NCBI GenBank assembly: GCA_020736575.1
Contig: JAGPYM010000032.1
Span: forward strand, 310,001-374,000
Reading direction: 5' to 3'
DNA from: Thelonectria olida
Lineage: Eukaryota; Ascomycota; Sordariomycetes; Hypocreales; Nectriaceae
Length of the DNA: 64,000 bases
Notes under the pieces: generated by a model
Databases searched by the model: none
What the model was told of the DNA's origin: nothing
Seen by the model: only the letters and a program-made list of their open reading frames with translations
Translations under genes and position numbers: made by a program
In this document: piece by piece, positions 62,591-64,000 of the stretch
Layout of the letters: each line of letters begins with the position of its first letter
How positions within the stretch are numbered: the stretch's first letter is position 1

Positions 62591-63764
62591 TACGTCGCCT
62601 AACGTAAGTACGTGCTAATCGCACTAAGTCACTACTAACCTATGATGGTAATCGCCGAGTAGCTGCGTCATGGCTGGCGAGGCGACCATTGGGTGAGCGC
62701 AAGGGTTTAGCGCGTCAAGGCCGGACGCCTCACTCCCCGTACCATTCTCACAAGCGAGCTCACACGGGAAGCAGTTACCACTTGTTTAGCTCCCTTTCGG
62801 ATCTTGAATGAATGGCTGTAATTCAAGTTGCCGAGGCAGCCATGCAGATCATAGCTTGAAAGAATCCGTTGTCGAACACGTTGCATCGAGAGGCGATTAA
62901 GTACTTGGCAATTGAACCATATCCACTCCATCAACTGAACCACGAATCATCCTCAATCAAATCGAAACTACTAGAACATGTCAGGGTCTCCTTGGAAATG
63001 GTCTTCGTGATGATGCCACTTGTCTAATCACCGCGGCGAGGAACATGTTAACTCTACGGTCCCACAACTACCATGCTTGTGAGATTTCATCCGTAGTGCC
63101 CGAGGACTCGAGATCCAGCAACTTCTACACCTCATCAGCCACCAAGGAGGCCTCATTGTGCATGCTACATCACACCGCCAGAAACAGCATCGGTCAAGGG
63201 TGGTGGGGAAAGCGGCCTAGGAACAAGATGAACGAGGCTACAAATCCTCGGACGGATAGTAGCCCTATTCCCGGAGACAACAGGGCGAGCAAACATGCGT
63301 GTGAGACTCCACTACTTTGTTAGTAAAGACACACATGTGGACGCCAGGGTATAAGATGCGGCGCCGTATACGGATAGATGTACCTCCGTAGGATTTCTCT
63401 TTGGCCCCCTGACAGACGGCTGTGTGGCGCTGCGAGGAGGATACGAGACGGCATGGGCCACGGACTAGGGGATCCGATGCGGCTAAATTCTGGGGCCAGC
63501 TGGAACTTCTAGCCAGGGTGGGTGGCCATTCCCACCTGGAGCAGGGCATCCAGGCTCCGAGCCAACACCAGCGAATGCAGTACGTGGCAAGGCACTGAAG
63601 TTTGCATCGGTGTACCCCTTGGTTTAGTCCCACCGCTGCACTGTCTTCACCGGTTTCACTGAGCTGGACTTGGGGCCACAGAGGCGTTACATGGAGCCAC
63701 TTCGTGCAACGGCGAATATATATAAGAGCAGTTTGGCGTGGCTGTTGATTCCCTGCAGCTTTAT
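62591..63764. other. Stretch without supported genes
   Basis: Short frames only. The long minus-strand frame 63265-63858 has low-quality composition except its first residues, which belong to the relic described next. Confidence 0.4.
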
Positions 63765-63960
63765 TGCAAGTTACAAGTCTAGCCTCAAGCCATTGCTTGG
63801 TTGTCCGTGATATGTGCCCGTCTAGCAGACCGAGGAACTCTTCCATCGAGTTATTCAACCGATCATTCGCCTTACCTGATATGAGAATTCCATGCGCGCC
63901 GGTGACTCCAGCATTGATTTGCGAAAGCTATGACGAATTAGATCCCAGCATGGGGCCAAA
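63765..63960 (-). pseudogene. Relic fragment paralogous to 53130-53345
   Basis: Reading down from about 63930 the minus strand gives GVTGVHGILISG and, after SGKANDRLNN, MEEFLGLLDGHISRTTKQW. This matches the relic beside the forkhead gene at both protein and DNA level (for example GCTAGACGGGCACATAT is shared exactly). Coding sense is lost beyond it. The family is unrecognised. Confidence 0.5.
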
Positions 63961-64000
63961 TAACATCATAATGCTCTCCTTAGCACTCAGGAAAGACATG

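Noticed and set aside
63265..63858. 197-codon minus-strand protein
   Set aside because: Only its first about 25 residues match anything (the relic pair); the rest has Trp/Cys/Arg-rich shadow-like composition.

Overview
This window is eukaryotic DNA from a filamentous ascomycete (Pezizomycotina). Genes carry short GT-AG introns of about 40-180 nt with CTAAC/CTAAT-like branch sites. The gene families are typical of that group: a LaeA-like methyltransferase, fungal bZIP and forkhead factors, and a kinase-like protein. The transposons are also typical: a Tad-clade LINE, a chromovirus, Fot1/pogo elements and a CryptonF. The species cannot be fixed from the sequence alone. The window is a low-gene-density, transposon-rich accessory region.

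Layout. 1-12 kb: a small foldback element, a two-exon small gene, degraded relics, an eight-exon LaeA-like methyltransferase on the minus strand (3943-5342), a large empty stretch, and a pseudogene at 8656-10299 whose five internal stops are each one C-to-T change from a Gln or Arg codon. 11.5-17.5 kb: an uncharacterised gene cluster (here called D, A, B and C). A 4,764-bp part of it (12748-17511) is repeated in inverted orientation at 46829-51592. Every part I compared is identical and the coordinates stay in register (x maps to 64340-x).

17,958-35,992: a five-element nest of transposons, each step supported by target-site duplications. An old pogo element with a frameshifted transposase was hit in its left TIR by a Ty3/gypsy chromovirus (TSD ATCAG; 199-bp LTRs, identical). 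The chromovirus 5' LTR was hit at its TATA motif by a younger pogo element with an intact transposase. That pogo's left TIR was hit by a CryptonF tyrosine-recombinase element (GATAAGC repeats). A Tad-type LINE landed on the LTR/pogo junction (10-bp TSD TATATAACGT). The identical LTRs and intact ORFs point to a recent burst.

36-46.8 kb: a bZIP gene (38104-39792) whose 3' end carries a 492-bp hAT-type MITE that rewrote its C-terminus; a second small bZIP gene on the minus strand; and a three-exon multi-spanning membrane protein. 51.6-64 kb: a forkhead transcription factor starting just past the inverted copy, two kinds of diverged relic pairs, a secreted type II L-asparaginase, a single-exon kinase-like protein, a 177-residue hypothetical protein and a foldback element.

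The strongest candidates for novelty are the inverted A/B/C cluster of unknown proteins, whose right-hand edge cuts gene A and abuts the forkhead gene; the transposon nest with its readable insertion order; and the MITE-generated bZIP C-terminus. Function calls rest on motifs read by eye; no database search was run.
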